Source of the DNA: Coprinopsis marcescibilis
Taxonomy: Eukaryota; Basidiomycota; Agaricomycetes; Agaricales; Psathyrellaceae
Assembly: GCA_004369085.1 (NCBI GenBank)
Contig: ML210210.1
Coordinates: 50,843 to 114,842, forward strand
DNA length: 64,000 nucleotides
Direction of reading: 5' to 3'
Translations under genes and position numbers: made by a program
Shown here: positions 33,702 through 45,623 of the stretch, one piece after another
Layout of the letters: the number at the start of each line of letters is the position of its first letter
Position numbering within the stretch: position 1 is the first letter of the stretch
The notes under the pieces: model-generated
What the model was told of the DNA's origin: nothing
Databases searched by the model: none
The model's input: the letters and a program-made list of their open reading frames with translations, nothing else

Positions 33702-36427
33702 ATGAGTGTGGCGTCAGCAAATCGCGTCTCCAGTACTGCGATGGTCCACCACAACAATCCCGCGGCTCTAACGGCTTTTGAGGGAACGAAAATCGCGGCC
33801 GCTGAAGATTCTACGGCCGGGACCCCTACCGAGGTCAAGGATAACCATACACTCCAACCCTCGTTCGAACAGGAGGACGAACTCTGCTCTCGAGTTTTGA
33901 CAGAAGATTTGGGTGCCGAGCCGAGATCTTTGGCACTGTACCACACCGTCTTTGGGGCAATCCTTGCAATGCATGATGGTGTATCTCCGGCCGTACTCGC
34001 CTCCATCTATGCCTCAGAAGGGCTGACCACGGGCGATGTGGTCGATATCTGCACAGTCTTAGAGCCACTTCTCGATTCGTCCTGTGACCTCGCCAACCTG
34101 GAAGGTGGTATCTCAATCGATACCTACGCCTCATCGCTCTATCTCACCGAACGCGCCCCGGAACCTTATCGCATCGACCCCAGCACTCATCACGTCAAAC
34201 TATCTTGGCTACTACTCTTGATCATAAAGCAAGACCTGACGAAGACAACCATTCCTGCCAATGGATTCAGCGAAGGCGGCTGGAACATTTTCAACTCTCC
34301 AGAGCTTCCCAAGTTCTCCAAGTCGGATATGTCACAGGTGCTATGGTATGCTTGCAAATACGTCTGTGCTCATACCCAGCAAGCGAAGCCCGACCAACTT
34401 GAGCCTTCCCACATCGCCTTGCTTCATGATGTGCAGTTGTGTAATCCACAACCATTTTTGGATGTTACAGCCTCGCTTGGTGGGGTTGCCTCGATCATGG
34501 AAACATTCGCCGGCTCTCCTGTACGTTGTGCATTTCACAGATACTTATAATCGTTCATTTTTATTTGCTTTTGTAGCCTTTTTCTCCCCCAACCGTCCCT
34601 GACTTGGAGCGGCTGGCCAGAGCCTTGTTCGCCATTTCCAACTGCTTGTTCGAGGCTTTCCGCATGGAGGAAGCGACCCCCATCTACGCGGGAGCCGCAA
34701 ATCTCTGCCAGAAAGTTGCCGCCCTCAGGCCCTCAGATCATTCTATCCAAGAACTTCTTCTCCTTTCGATGTACAGGCTGTCGATTTGTCTATGAGAAGA
34801 TGATGAAAGAGACGCTTGCGCCGATACCACAAAGAAAGCTTTGGAGTTGGTCGATGGATTGACGAAAACCGGAAACCGGGAGACGTTCGATTCGATCAAG
34901 GCACTAATTCTCAGCCACCAGAGCTATGTTTTGGGGTTAAGTTCGGATGAGGCTGCCGTGGAAGCTGCAGCCGAGGCTGTCAGTACTTTGCGCCCGTACC
35001 ATGCACAAGATCCGAAGAAATACGATCCATACATTGCTGTTTCCCTGCATGCACTGGGCAATGCGGAGAAGGACCTTGGAGACTTCGCCGAAGCGATCAT
35101 CCACAACGAAGAGGCCGTGGCCATCTTTCAAACGAGGTCCACCTTAGTGGGACGAATGTCGATGTCAAAGCTCTATCTAGCATTATCGCTCGAAACCAAC
35201 AGCCATTGTTTCGCCCACTTGGAAGAGGCTGATGAGGAACCCGTTATCGGTGCAATCTTGTATTTTTGAATGGGAGCCATCGTGGTTTGGCGGCAGATTG
35301 TGGAGGCTATTCCACGCACAGAATACAGGGACAGGTTGGCTGTTTCGCTTGAAGCCCTTGGGAGATACTCTGGATCCAAAAATCTTTATGCTGAAGCCAT
35401 CAAATTCCTCCAAGAGGTTGTTCAAGTTCGTTGCGATCTCGCGTCACTCAAGTCGGGGGAGGACCTTGTCGAGGAAGAACTTCGTGTATCAGTGTGTTTA
35501 CACGACATCGCGATCTTTCACTCTACAATCTTCTGTCACAAGGAAGCAATTGCGTCAAGCCAAAAGTCGGTCAATATTCTGCGTCGCTTGTTTCCAATTG
35601 CAGAGAACAAGGCTGCAGTTGAAACAGAGTTGATCTCCTCCCTCAACGGCTTGGGGAAGTACCACTATGCTGCTGATCGGACTGGCACTCTCGCCATTCC
35701 ACTACTGCAAGAAGCATTATCACTTCAACGCGTCAGGGTCACTACACGCCAATCAACCCTAGAGGGAATGGGAATGATGGCTCGAATGTTGGTTGAATGT
35801 GCCACCATCATGTCCGATGTGACCAACCCCGACGTTGAGCAACGCGAAAGCGCTATTAAACTTGGCTTGGAAGGCGTGGCAATCCTCTCATGGATACTCA
35901 AAAACAAGCATTCCAGCAAGGACGACAATGGCCTTACCTACGAATCCGCCCAGGAATGCTTGGGAGCTGCGTTATTTCAAATTGCAGGAACCACAGCGGA
36001 CTGCAGCCGCTACGGGGATGCTCTTCCTGTTGCTTTCGAAGCGGTCAGAGTTCTTCGAAACTTACAGGCCACCAATCCAGAACGAGGCCGGGATCTTCAT
36101 TTAGCATCGACGCTTCGAGTACAGACGTGGTGTCTGGCTGGACTTGGGCATTATGATCGAGCAGAGGCGCCCGTTCAGGAAGCACGAACCATCTTGGCAG
36201 ACCTTTTGAGCGACCAAGATACCCTGGGCTATGTTGATCCAAGTATACAGCATGAACATGATGCAGTTCGACTTTTTGACTGCATCCGGGTAATGAGGCT
36301 TCGAAGAGAGCGCCTGGAAGGCCCAGTGACAACCCTTCAAGGCCACACTTTGTTCAAGAGAAAGCGAAGGGAGTCCGAGGATGTAAGTCAACTGGAGGAT
36401 CTACGACAGAAAAAACGAAGCACGTAA
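33702..36427 (+). pseudogene. NLR-derived TPR gene interrupted by two TGA stops (copy C)
   Basis: Exon 1 is 33702-34520. The phase-0 intron 34521-34576 leads into a frame that runs to 36427 (about 889 codons). It is broken only by TGA at 34793-34795 and TGA at 35267-35269. The N-terminal module has VFGAILAMHDGVSPAVLASI, LYLTERAPEPYRIDP, FSEGGWNIFNSPELPKF and LWYACKYVCAH, the same order as in the intact paralogs. The first stop falls where paralog D has Ser in LSRCLSEGGR, so one C-to-G change (TCA to TGA) would explain it. The TPR region continues to KRRESEDVSQLEDLRQKKRST. It is the most diverged member of the family here. Pseudogene is the simplest reading. Stop-codon readthrough or an unrecognised intron are less likely. 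Confidence 0.7.
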
Positions 36428-37024
36428 CTTACATGTCGCCCGCTTTATGTCGAGGGGAGCATGATAATATAGTGCTGAAATTTCCGTGTCGTGTTTCATT
36501 CTATTAGGTTCTCAATGATGCACAGAAAGGCGTAAGTACGGGGTGAGCTTTGATCTAGGTGGGCATCTAATATATATATATATATTTTCAAACTGAACCG
36601 ACCGCTTCCGGGTGAAGACTGAAGATGCCTCTAACAAGTTTGCACTACATTGTCACTGGGAATAAATACTAAATTGGGAGTAAATTGGAGATTACGGGCA
36701 GAAAAGCTTCGAGCGACTTTATGTGCTTAATGTTTGACTTGAAGATCGTGTATCCAGATTCCGTAGGGTGTCGAATTTGCTAGTTGCGTCCTCGCTCACA
36801 ACTTGCAAGGAGTAGGAAATGTCTTTTAAACCATACGGAGTTTGGAGAGTGCGGCTCCGAGTGGCAGCCGTGGTGGGAATATAGTACCAAATGGGGAGCC
36901 CTAACCTTAATGTGAGCCCTGCCCATTCGGGACGGAGCGCGGTACTTACTCCTTGCACTCGACCACATCTTCCTTATCTTTCTCGACGTTCAGATGTTTT
37001 ATACGGCTTGAAGACGACCGAGAC
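36428..37024. other. Intergenic with a TA microsatellite
   Basis: A (TA)n run lies at about 36570-36587. No gene is recognised. It contains the ATG13 promoter. Confidence 0.5.
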
Positions 37025-39753
37025 ATGTCCAATGACACCCAGAAAGCTGACCAGATAGCTTTCCATTTCTATACAAAGCTTTTCTATGTCGTAAACCAAG
37101 CCCGGGCCACAGAAGAAGCGAGGGGTCAAGCAAAGGTTGATAAATGGGTGCGTGGGGAGCTTATTTCATTCCATTTCTCGTCGGAGATGAGCTGAATATG
37201 ATTAGTTCAACCTTGAAACACCAGATTCTGACCTCTTTACGAGGGAAGCACGCGAAGTTTACAAGAACATATCGTTGGCACCGCAGCCAGGACCGCCTCC
37301 ATTGGAGATCCAGGTCGTTATTGCAGTCCCGGAGCTTGCGAACAACCAGGTTCTGGTCTACCTTACACCAGAGGGATCCAGGGCACGCATAGAGCCGACA
37401 CCACGTTTCATCGTGCTCGAGACATGGACCTTGTCCTTTGCGCCTCGTCGGGGCAATGAGGACCACTCGATTGATGTCGCACTGCCAACTATATACAAGC
37501 ACGGGATCCCTCTTTTCCGCAGTCTCTACAGCTTGCTGAGAGTCCTGCCCACCTGGAAGCTGTACAAGCGCTTGAAGAGGCGTACAGGCGGTCCACATCA
37601 CCTGTCAATCCAGCTCCGCGTGCGTGGTGTGCACGATGCCGATCATGTTACACTAAACTTGGGTGTGTTGCCATCTACATCTATATAACAGAATTTTGAT
37701 TTTCTTTGCTGTTTATAGATACACCATTGTCAGCATCGGTTCTGTCAACACCATTGTCCACGCAGACACACACTTTCTCGCCTGTTCCACACCCCCTAGG
37801 ATCCCTCACGCTCTCCGCTCGGTATTTAGAGGCGCCAAACTTCCAGCTCGAAGAACTAGAATCTGTTCTTTCGTCCAAGTTCATCTCACAGGACCTGGAC
37901 GGTGGTGGAGACTTTGTCCCGACACTCACAAAGAACCACCAGCGGGACTCGTCGATCGGCAGCAGTAACAGCAATAGCAACAGCGTCATGCAACGGTCAC
38001 CGCCCAAGAGAGCTGACGAGGGGACAAGCATTGCCGATCGATTCATCCTCCCTCCTGTCCGTGCGACGCCCAGCACTGGTCGCACCATCCCCCAACCCCC
38101 CCGGCAACTCGCCAGTGGCGATTTCGCAGGGTCCATCCACAACCAGTCACCGTCGGGTCTGGCAATCTCCCGGATACGAAAGGAGAGTTTGGGCTCATCA
38201 CCCTCGCCGTCATTGTCCATTCGGGACCTGCCTGCAGGCATCCCGTTCTCGACTACGAATCCCTCCTTGTCATCATTATCTTCATCCCCCTCATCCGGTC
38301 CGTTACCGATAAGACGGCCACATCTCAACCCTTTCAAATCCAACACTGTATCTTCTGCATCAGGAAGCTCGCCATCCTTATCGATCAGGCAGGCAGGTCT
38401 GCCCAGCGACTCGCCCGTGACGCATTCGCGTTCGACATCCATTTCGGGTACTGCGGGACGGCCTCCGCATTCACCGATCGGGGCAACGCTGCCAAGTCCT
38501 GGGTTGGACGCGGGCAAGCGGCCAGGGACAAGCGGGAGTGGGGGTAGTGCGAACAGTAACAGTGACTTGAGGGACAGTCCGGATGATGGGAGAGTAGGTG
38601 TACCTCCGAGGAAGAGGTACTCGAGTAGCTTTGGCCATCGCTATGCGAATAGCGTTGGGAGTACAGGAGGGGCGAGTGGGGAAGGAGGGGGGAGTGCTAG
38701 TGGGAGAAGTACGCCTGCTCATCAGCCTACTGGATTGGGCATTGAGGTGCCCCGGGAGAGGAAAGAGAGTACAGCTGGGGTGAGATTATCTGTTTATAGC
38801 TCTGAACGACCTTGCTCATGCTTTTATTCTAGCTGATGGGCTCATTTGTGAGCACTGCAACTGATGACGACGATATATCAATATTCGTTCAGGAAATCGA
38901 TTCGCGGAAGCCGTTGAGTGGACGACACAAGGAGAAGGAGAAGCGGGATTGGGATCGACAGCAGCGTGCTCTCGAGTCCGATTTCGACACATCAGCCGTC
39001 GTGCACGACGGTACAAGGCCTGGTTCCGAGCACTCTCAAGGAGCCTCGGAAGCGTCGACCATCAAGGCTAATAGGTTCTCTCCGCAAAGAGCTGGATCTT
39101 CTGGTGCAGGGAGTTCGACTACCTCTCCGACATCCACCGCGCCGTCGTCTAGGTTCTCAACTGCTTCTCGTGCTACTGTTGTCCCGGGGTCGGTTGGATC
39201 TGTCAGGGATCGGCCACTGGCAGACACCTCCACGTCCCCTCCTGCACTCTCCATGTCGCCCAACAGAGGACCCATGCTCACGAGCCAAGGAGAGGTGGAG
39301 GAACGACTGCGCAAGATGAACGAGACATTCTTGAAGAGCCTTGAAGGGTTTGGAAGCAACGCCACGAAACGGAAGGAGAGAGAACAGCGGAAGAAGGACA
39401 AGGAACGAGAGCGGGCTGTGCCCACCTCTCCGCGCAAATCCACAACTGATGCGCACAGTCGCTACCGTGGAGGTGCGGGGGTGGATGAAGAGGATGTGGA
39501 CAATTTGGCTGATTACGCAGGGCGTGGTCTGTGTATTCGGTCTGCCCGTGAGCGGAGGTTGGATGATTGGAGGGAAGGGACAGATTCTGCGTCGTCGGCC
39601 TCGAATGTCGGATATCCTGGTCTGAGGCTGGGTTATGCCAACGAGTTGGGGCAGAGTGGTGATGGGGATGGAGGGGCGAGCCAGGGGTCTGAGGAGGTTA
39701 TTGGGAAGATGGATCTGTATGAGGATAGGAGGAGTGGAGGGTACCGGTTCTAG
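37025..39753 (+). CDS. ATG13: Autophagy-related protein 13 (Atg1 kinase complex regulator)
   Basis: Exons 37025-37147, 37206-37662, 37719-38779 and 38833-39753 give about 853 residues. Atg13 activates Atg1 kinase and, when dephosphorylated on starvation, assembles the Atg1-Atg17 scaffold at the phagophore assembly site. The N-terminal HORMA domain (about residues 1-255) is clear: QIAFHFYTKLFYVVNQAR, KWFNLETPDSDLF, IEPTPRFIVLETWTLSFAP, LPTIYKHGIPLFRSLYSLL and PLGSLTLSARYLEAPNFQLE. The rest is a long Ser/Pro-rich disordered region, as expected for a phosphorylation-controlled regulator. It carries the conserved DDDISIFVQEIDSRKPLS segment (about residue 555) and MNETFLKSLEGFGS followed by a K/R/E-rich helix. 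Length and domain order fit basidiomycete Atg13, and the gene looks intact. Confidence 0.92.
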
Positions 39754-40692
39754 AAGTCCGCGATACCCTTCGCGTGGAGTGATACTCTTGGAAGGTCCGC
39801 AACCTCAACCTGGCTCGCCGGGACTTCATGCCACCTGTCCCCGAGCCTGTCCTGGAGCAAGCATGGACACAATGCTGATGGCGGATTCTCAGTCTAGAAA
39901 GATGTGCTGGTATAAGGATAGGAGCATTCGGAGCTACACTCCTTGAACTGCGAACCAACTCTAATTTCGTTCCCATTGAGACACCACCGTCGCTCGCTGG
40001 GTGTACTCCTATCGTTATTCCTTCCCTTCTCCTTTCACAGATACGTCGATCCCAACCGCTTTTGCCGCATCTTGGAACAACCATACCTCAGTCAACGCTA
40101 ATAATCAAGTCAAGGCCATCGGTATTGTGGTGTCCATTTTCACACTTTTTCACCTATGTATTCGTGCAGCATTACCTCCTTTCTGCACCATCTTGATCTC
40201 TGGCGCATTGCTCATTGAACTCATTTAGGGTTCCGTGAGACTATGTATCACTCTATTCTAACGACTATGACTCTCTACTACCCTACCCTACTCTACATAC
40301 CATGTCTTTGATTTTCACTTTCGTTTTCTCTCTCTTGGTGGTCAAATCATTTGTATCTTTCTATTCTATCAAGTCTGGCTTTCATCATCTGTATACCAAC
40401 CTCAACTATTCATTTTCGTAGAGCAGTTTCTCTTGCAATGTACGAATATCAAATGCAATACAACAACCTCTCACCGGCCCTTACCCACCCTTCTGCGCCC
40501 TGCCCTAATCTCACCGGATCTACTCGTCTTTCTATTCGTGGATTCTAATTTCTGGGCCTCTTCGCCTGGCCCTCCGGATCTAATGGTCGTCGCCGCTAAT
40601 CGCCGTAATCAACCGTGGGCCGTGTGGCGGTGCACAACCCATATTCCCTCGCCAAGGGTAGCTTGGTGACCCAGCACTTCGGTTCTACCACC
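39754..40692. other. Intergenic between ATG13 and the carboxypeptidase-like gene
   Basis: T/C-rich 3' flank of ATG13 followed by the promoter of the next gene. Short open frames have no motif. Confidence 0.4.
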
Positions 40693-42326
40693 ATGGTGAA
40701 AGCCTGGATTGCCCTTCTCAGCGCATTTTGCGCGACAGCAGCCGCCTACGACCAACAAGTGCTGTCTCATACTCACCAAAATGCCAATGGAATCCTCAGA
40801 AGGTTCAATATAACCGGTGGCGCGAAGGAGACCATCATAAAGATTGCCCAGGTCCGTAAATTGAGCCATTTTCATTGAGCAGTATCGGCTAAAGTCGCAT
40901 ATACTGGCCTAGGATCATGATTGGGACCTTTGGCATGTTGGTAAAACTCATGTCGACATTTTCTGGCGGGAGAATGGGGAGGACCTGCCTCTGGTGTTGC
41001 AAGATATCCCGCACACGACCTCAGTTTTACCCCTGTCCCCGCAGCTTTCCGTCGAATCTGTGCAGTGGAACTTGGAGACGCTGAATAACTCGACATTCCA
41101 TGCAACCTACCACCCTTTGGACGAGATCAACTTGTTTTTGGAGGAACTGGCGGAGATGAACCCTGATACGGCGATGTTGCAGAGGATTGGGCTGTCCGCT
41201 GAGGGGAAGGATATCGTCGCCCTCACCATCACCAATGACGTGAAAGGTGACCGTATCTCAGCGGAGGGCAAGAAGAAGAAAAAGAAGAAAAAGGCGCCAC
41301 ACTTGACGGATAAGCTTGATTTTGTGATCTTGGGAGCCCAGCATGCCAGGGAGGTGAGTGGCGGACGGTAGTGCCAGTCGAGACGAACTAATTAATGGTC
41401 TTTTGCTATATTCTAGTGGGTTGCGAGCTCCACCGCGTTGTATGTTGCCCATGCCCTGACGGTCAACACGAGTAGCGATGAGCCGCACGCCCTGTCGTCC
41501 CTACTCGACGTCTACAACTTCCATATTATCCCTGTGCCAAATCCGGATGGTTACGTCTACACATGGGAGTCAGATCGTTACTGGTACAAGAATCGTCAAA
41601 TTGTGGCTCCCCACTCCAAGTGTGCGGGTCTCGACATGAACAGGAACTGGGTGCGTAGCCTTTTTGCTCATGACGCCATCACGCTCATTTCATTCACAGG
41701 GTCACCACTGGGAGCCAGAGCCAGTTCCTGGACACCCAAATCCTGCAGAGCCGGTCGACCCATGCTCGCATTGGTATCCAGGCAGTCGACCATTCGAGTC
41801 CCCTGAAGTGAACAGCATTGCCAACTTTTTAAGCACCTTACATTTCCCGGTCGCCTTTGTTGATCTTCGGAGCTATGGACAAATGAGTACGCCGGCATTT
41901 GAATTTCCTGACTTTTTCTGACCCCTTTTTTCAGTCTCTTCGCCCTATTCGTACAGCTGCAAACGGGTCCCGAAGGACGGTGAAGACCAGGCCGAAGCGG
42001 CGTTTGGCGTTGTCCATGCCATCAAGGACGTCCACGAAGTGCACTTCCAGGCGGGAAGGCTTTGTGAGACGTTGTATGAGGCACCTGGAAACGTCGTTGA
42101 TTGGGCATACGCTCGAGTTGGTATCAAGTACTCCTACGTCGCCCATCTCCGGGACACTGGCACGGTATGTCTTTGACGAACGTTTGCTCTCGATCACTAC
42201 TGACGCTTCCTCCAGTATGGCTTCTCTCTTCCCGACAAATACATCCGACCAGTGGGCGAAGAAACCTCCGGCATGGTTCAGTATCTCGCCAAATTTATCG
42301 CCACGAAGATGGATCGCAAATTTTAG
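40693..42326 (+). CDS. Ecm14-like M14 metallocarboxypeptidase, probable pseudoenzyme
   Basis: Exons 40693-40851, 40913-41353, 41417-41650, 41700-41886, 41935-42164 and 42216-42326 give about 453 residues. It is secreted or vacuolar: a signal peptide (VKAWIALLSAFCATAAA), an M14 propeptide (DHDWDLWHVGKTHVDIFW), then a carboxypeptidase A-type domain. The first zinc motif (QHARE) and substrate-binding DMNRNW are present. The third zinc ligand, normally His in HSYxQ, is Arg here (DLRSYGQM). The catalytic Glu expected before LRDTG is His (VAHLRDTG). It should therefore not work as a peptidase, consistent with the Ecm14 group, described as cell-wall-linked pseudoenzymes. An unusual run of eight lysines (about 41270-41293) lies just before the first zinc motif strand. 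The gene is convergent with copy D, with only 67 bp between stop codons. Confidence 0.88.
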
Positions 42327-42393
42327 TAGATTCCCGTTCGTCGTTCGCTTTCATCATCGTCCTATGCATGCTTCTCGACCCAAAAATTGTATT

Positions 42394-44973
42394 TTAGCCC
42401 TGCTCTGTATTGCTATCGCTTTTTACGTAATTTATCTGCTCTGAAGGCTTTTCAACCTGGGGATTATTCTGAGCCCGTCTTTTCCGCACGCGCTCGAGGA
42501 TGGCAAGGAGGTTCCAGTCGTGACTAATATCATCATCCACGTTGTAATGTGGAATCATCTGGAATGCTTCGCGCGAGGCACGACTTGGTTCGGCTGCTTG
42601 TTCGTACTGGCCGATGGCACAGAGATACCATGTATGGCGGCGAAGCGCGTGGGCGAGGTCCAGGCGGTAACGATAAGCATCAGACGGGGCGTTGCTGGCC
42701 ACCGCACGGTCGACCATACGTCGGTACTGCTCGACAGATTTTAGCACGACGGGAATCGCGGCGTCGTACCTCTGCCACAGCTCATAGTAGTAGGCAATGG
42801 TATAAAGCGAATATGCGTACGACGCATCATACCCCACCGGCTCATTCTCCGCCAGCTTTCTGCGTATCTCGGCAGCCTCACTGGCAGCCTCGATGCATTT
42901 CTCATATGCGGATGCGTCCTTGGACAACCGATATACAGAGCAGTTGTGGAGGGAAAAGGCAAGTGATGCGGCGGCTTCTGGGTCTGTTGGGTTGCGAGCT
43001 ACGATTTCGCGGCGGATGCATATGGCTTCCTCTACACTGGCGATGGCGTCGTCGTATTGCTGCCAGGTATGGTAGTCATCTGCAATGTTGTGGAGCGACC
43101 GTGCAAGGTCGGCTTCGAGGATGAGTGGGTTGGTTGGAATAGCTCCTTCGCTCTTGTATATGGCGAGATATCGACGCCGGATGGATATAGCTTCTAGGCC
43201 CATTGTGATCGCCTCGTCCATGCGCCGAAAGTCCGCGAGGTACATTGCGTAGTTGTGCAGCGAGTCGGCCATGTAGAGCTCGAGCGTTCCTGGTCTCGCC
43301 ACGAGTTGTCGTCGGATACTGATGGACTCCTCTATAGCCTCGATTGCGTCATAGGTTCGGCTGCACCGGTGGAGGTCGTCAGCGAGGTTGTGCAACGTGC
43401 GGGCTAGGTCCGCTTCGAATTTGGCCAAACGTGGGCTGGTTTCGAGGATCTCTCTCCAGACAGCGATAGCTTGCTTGCTGAGCTTGATGGATTCTTCTTC
43501 ACGTTTGAGGTTCGCTAGGTAGATGGCCTGGCTGCAGATGGCATTTGCGAGCGAGGAAAGGCGGTTGGGGCGTTGGGACTCCAGTGAGGGAGGGGTGGAT
43601 TGCTCCCATTGGCGGTAGAGCTCAATAGATTGAGTGATCGGCGGCAACGCCTCCTCGTACTTTTTGCATGAGTCGTAGTGGTAGGCGAGGCTGTAGAGTG
43701 TAGAGGCGAGGTCGACGCTGTATTTTACTGGGTCGGTGGTGGCGAGCTGTCGGATGATGGCTACCGATTGTTGGGAGAATTCTACTGCTGTCGCGTGTTT
43801 GTCGTGCTTGCCCAGGGCGTATGAGTAATTGCGGAGCAGGGTGGCGTGGGTTTGGCTGAACCGCTCTGGATTCGTTAAGGCTAGCGTTTTTGTTATGTCT
43901 AGGGCCTCTGTGCTGAGCTTGAGGCAGTCGGGGTACCGTCCCCCCTCTGACAAGCAGCGTGAGAGGAGGCGGAGGGCCAGAGCGAATTCTTCTAGAACGT
44001 CTGGATCTTGGGTCCATGTGGTGATCCGGCGGTATATGACCTCTGCTTCTCTGGCGGCAGCCGTTGCTTCTTCAATTCGTAGGTTCTCCTCCAAACAGGA
44101 AGAGATCATGTGCAAAGCCTGGGCAACCCGTCGGAGACCTTGCAGTTTGTCTTCGTGGGGGGTATTTGAAGCAGAGAGGTCGGCAATCTGTTCATTAGTA
44201 AGGCTGTGTAGAGCGAGACTGTATGTATACACTGTACTCACAGATGCTGTTCTCTTGATTAAATCGATGGCAGTGTGGCAACTTCCCAGGGAACCAGTGA
44301 GTTCCAACAACGGCCTCGATTTAGAAATCACCACATCGTCGAACAGGGTGACGAGTGCTTCATCCATTATAGACAGCGCAATTGTATGAGCGCTGGCATA
44401 CTTACACGAATACCAGAGCTCTATGCTGACGTCTTGTCTGGTTAACGGTGGGATATCTGGTATGTCGAAGATGCCCCAGTCGCCTTCTGTGTATCCGAGG
44501 CCAGGGACGTTTAGGTGGATGAGTTGGTTCTGGATAACAAGGAGGAGTGATCGTAGAAGCCTTGAATGGGAGAGCTCCAGGTCTATTCGATACGGGGACG
44601 GTGCGCGTTCAGTCAGAAACCCCCGAAGCGATGGGTCCACAAGCAAGACTGGGACCTCCTGGTCGTCCTGGCCCTTGATCAAAGGGCGAAGTACGTTCAG
44701 CACTTGCTCTACCTCTGCTGCTGAGACGCCGTCAGCGGATAAAAGAGGGACGAGCGCCTTCACAGGAAGTGGTTCCTGGAGAACACAAAGGGCGCCGAAT
44801 ACAATTTGGTATCCGATTGCAAGTTCCGCACATCTTCCGGTATTCGAGAGGATCTGGAGGAACAGAGCGTCTTCTATTTCGTTCATGTGCCCTGGGGCTT
44901 CAGTCTGGGCGCCCAGTGGTGGGTTTCTCTCTGAAACGTCCGAAAGGCAAATATCCGCGACACGATCTGCCAA
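42394..44973 (-). CDS. NLR-derived protein: winged helix plus KLC-type TPRs (copy D)
   Basis: Exon 1 to 44242, phase-0 intron 44241-44188, exon 2 44187-42394; about 841 residues from ATG 44973. The frame stays open upstream to about 45027, where a good acceptor (ctccag) exists, so the true start may lie in an upstream exon. N-terminal module: VFGALCVLQEPLPVKALVPL, VDPSLRGFLTERAPSPYRID, LGYTEGDWGIFDIPDIPPL and LWYSCKYASAH, matching the winged-helix and following helical part of NACHT receptors. No P-loop is found. About twelve TPRs follow, with clean repeats such as DLARSLHNIADDYHTWQQYD and SVEEAICIRREIV. It is the lead gene of a head-to-tail set with E and F and looks intact. The predicted product is a soluble scaffold of unknown role. 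Confidence 0.82.
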   Translation of the reverse strand: MADRVADICLSDVSERNPPLGAQTEAPGHMNEIEDALFLQILSNTGRCAELAIGYQIVFGALCVLQEPLPVKALVPLLSADGVSAAEVEQVLNVLRPLIKGQDDQEVPVLLVDPSLRGFLTERAPSPYRIDLELSHSRLLRSLLLVIQNQLIHLNVPGLGYTEGDWGIFDIPDIPPLTRQDVSIELWYSCKYASAHTIALSIMDEALVTLFDDVVISKSRPLLELTGSLGSCHTAIDLIKRTASVSTVYTYSLALHSLTNEQIADLSASNTPHEDKLQGLRRVAQALHMISSCLEENLRIEEATAAAREAEVIYRRITTWTQDPDVLEEFALALRLLSRCLSEGGRYPDCLKLSTEALDITKTLALTNPERFSQTHATLLRNYSYALGKHDKHATAVEFSQQSVAIIRQLATTDPVKYSVDLASTLYSLAYHYDSCKKYEEALPPITQSIELYRQWEQSTPPSLESQRPNRLSSLANAICSQAIYLANLKREEESIKLSKQAIAVWREILETSPRLAKFEADLARTLHNLADDLHRCSRTYDAIEAIEESISIRRQLVARPGTLELYMADSLHNYAMYLADFRRMDEAITMGLEAISIRRRYLAIYKSEGAIPTNPLILEADLARSLHNIADDYHTWQQYDDAIASVEEAICIRREIVARNPTDPEAAASLAFSLHNCSVYRLSKDASAYEKCIEAASEAAEIRRKLAENEPVGYDASYAYSLYTIAYYYELWQRYDAAIPVVLKSVEQYRRMVDRAVASNAPSDAYRYRLDLAHALRRHTWYLCAIGQYEQAAEPSRASREAFQMIPHYNVDDDISHDWNLLAILERVRKRRAQNNPQVEKPSEQINYVKSDSNTEQG

Positions 44974-45623
44974 GGCTTCCTCGTCGCCAATGACGGCTTT
45001 GAGTCGCGATTGGGGCTTCCCTGGAGTTACAATCCAGACGCTGAGGTTAGTTATTACATGGTTAGCCTAGGTAATTCACAAGACGAACCAGCCTCTTTCG
45101 ACATCCGTATATGAAAGGAGCGTTCGGGATCGAGCTCTGATTGACTCTCTGCGGACTCTCTGCAGCCAGATGCTGGCAAGATCGCACTCAGAACACTTTG
45201 AGTTAGATTTGGATATGTACTCACAACCGCTGATTCTGTGCCCTCGAGCTGGCTTCCTTGAAATAGAGCTAGAGAAGCTTGCCAGATGGACAATCGAGGG
45301 AGACGTGTTGAAATGGCGACATAACACATTTCAGGCCACGTGGTGACGCGTTCGTGACCTAAATGAGCCCCTGAGTTCTGATTCATGAATTTCAATTGAC
45401 GCATTCATTGTCACTTTGTCTGGCCACTCGAATCGGCTTGGGGTAGGACTGTCTAGTAAACAGATACTGCGTCAAACACAAGTATGTTCGAGTGCCAGGT
45501 GGAAGGCTTGTAATATAGACAAGTTCTGCGACTTCAATGTTATTTGCCACTTCCATGATGTTCCTCAGTCCATTCGTACTATAGACCTACTGAGCACTCA
45601 GTAATCCTTATACTAATCCTTGT
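44974..45623. other. Region between copies D and E; possible 5' exon of D
   Basis: On the minus strand an open frame at 45404-45054 could be spliced from a GT near 45076 to the acceptor near 45027, giving MSKEAGSSWKPQSRL-type continuity into copy D. This is plausible but unproven. The rest is promoter and 3' flank. Confidence 0.35.

Noticed and set aside
34793..34795. TGA read as selenocysteine in copy C
   Set aside because: Selenoproteins are not expected in most fungi, the paralogs have Ser here, and no supporting element was seen; a nonsense mutation is simpler.
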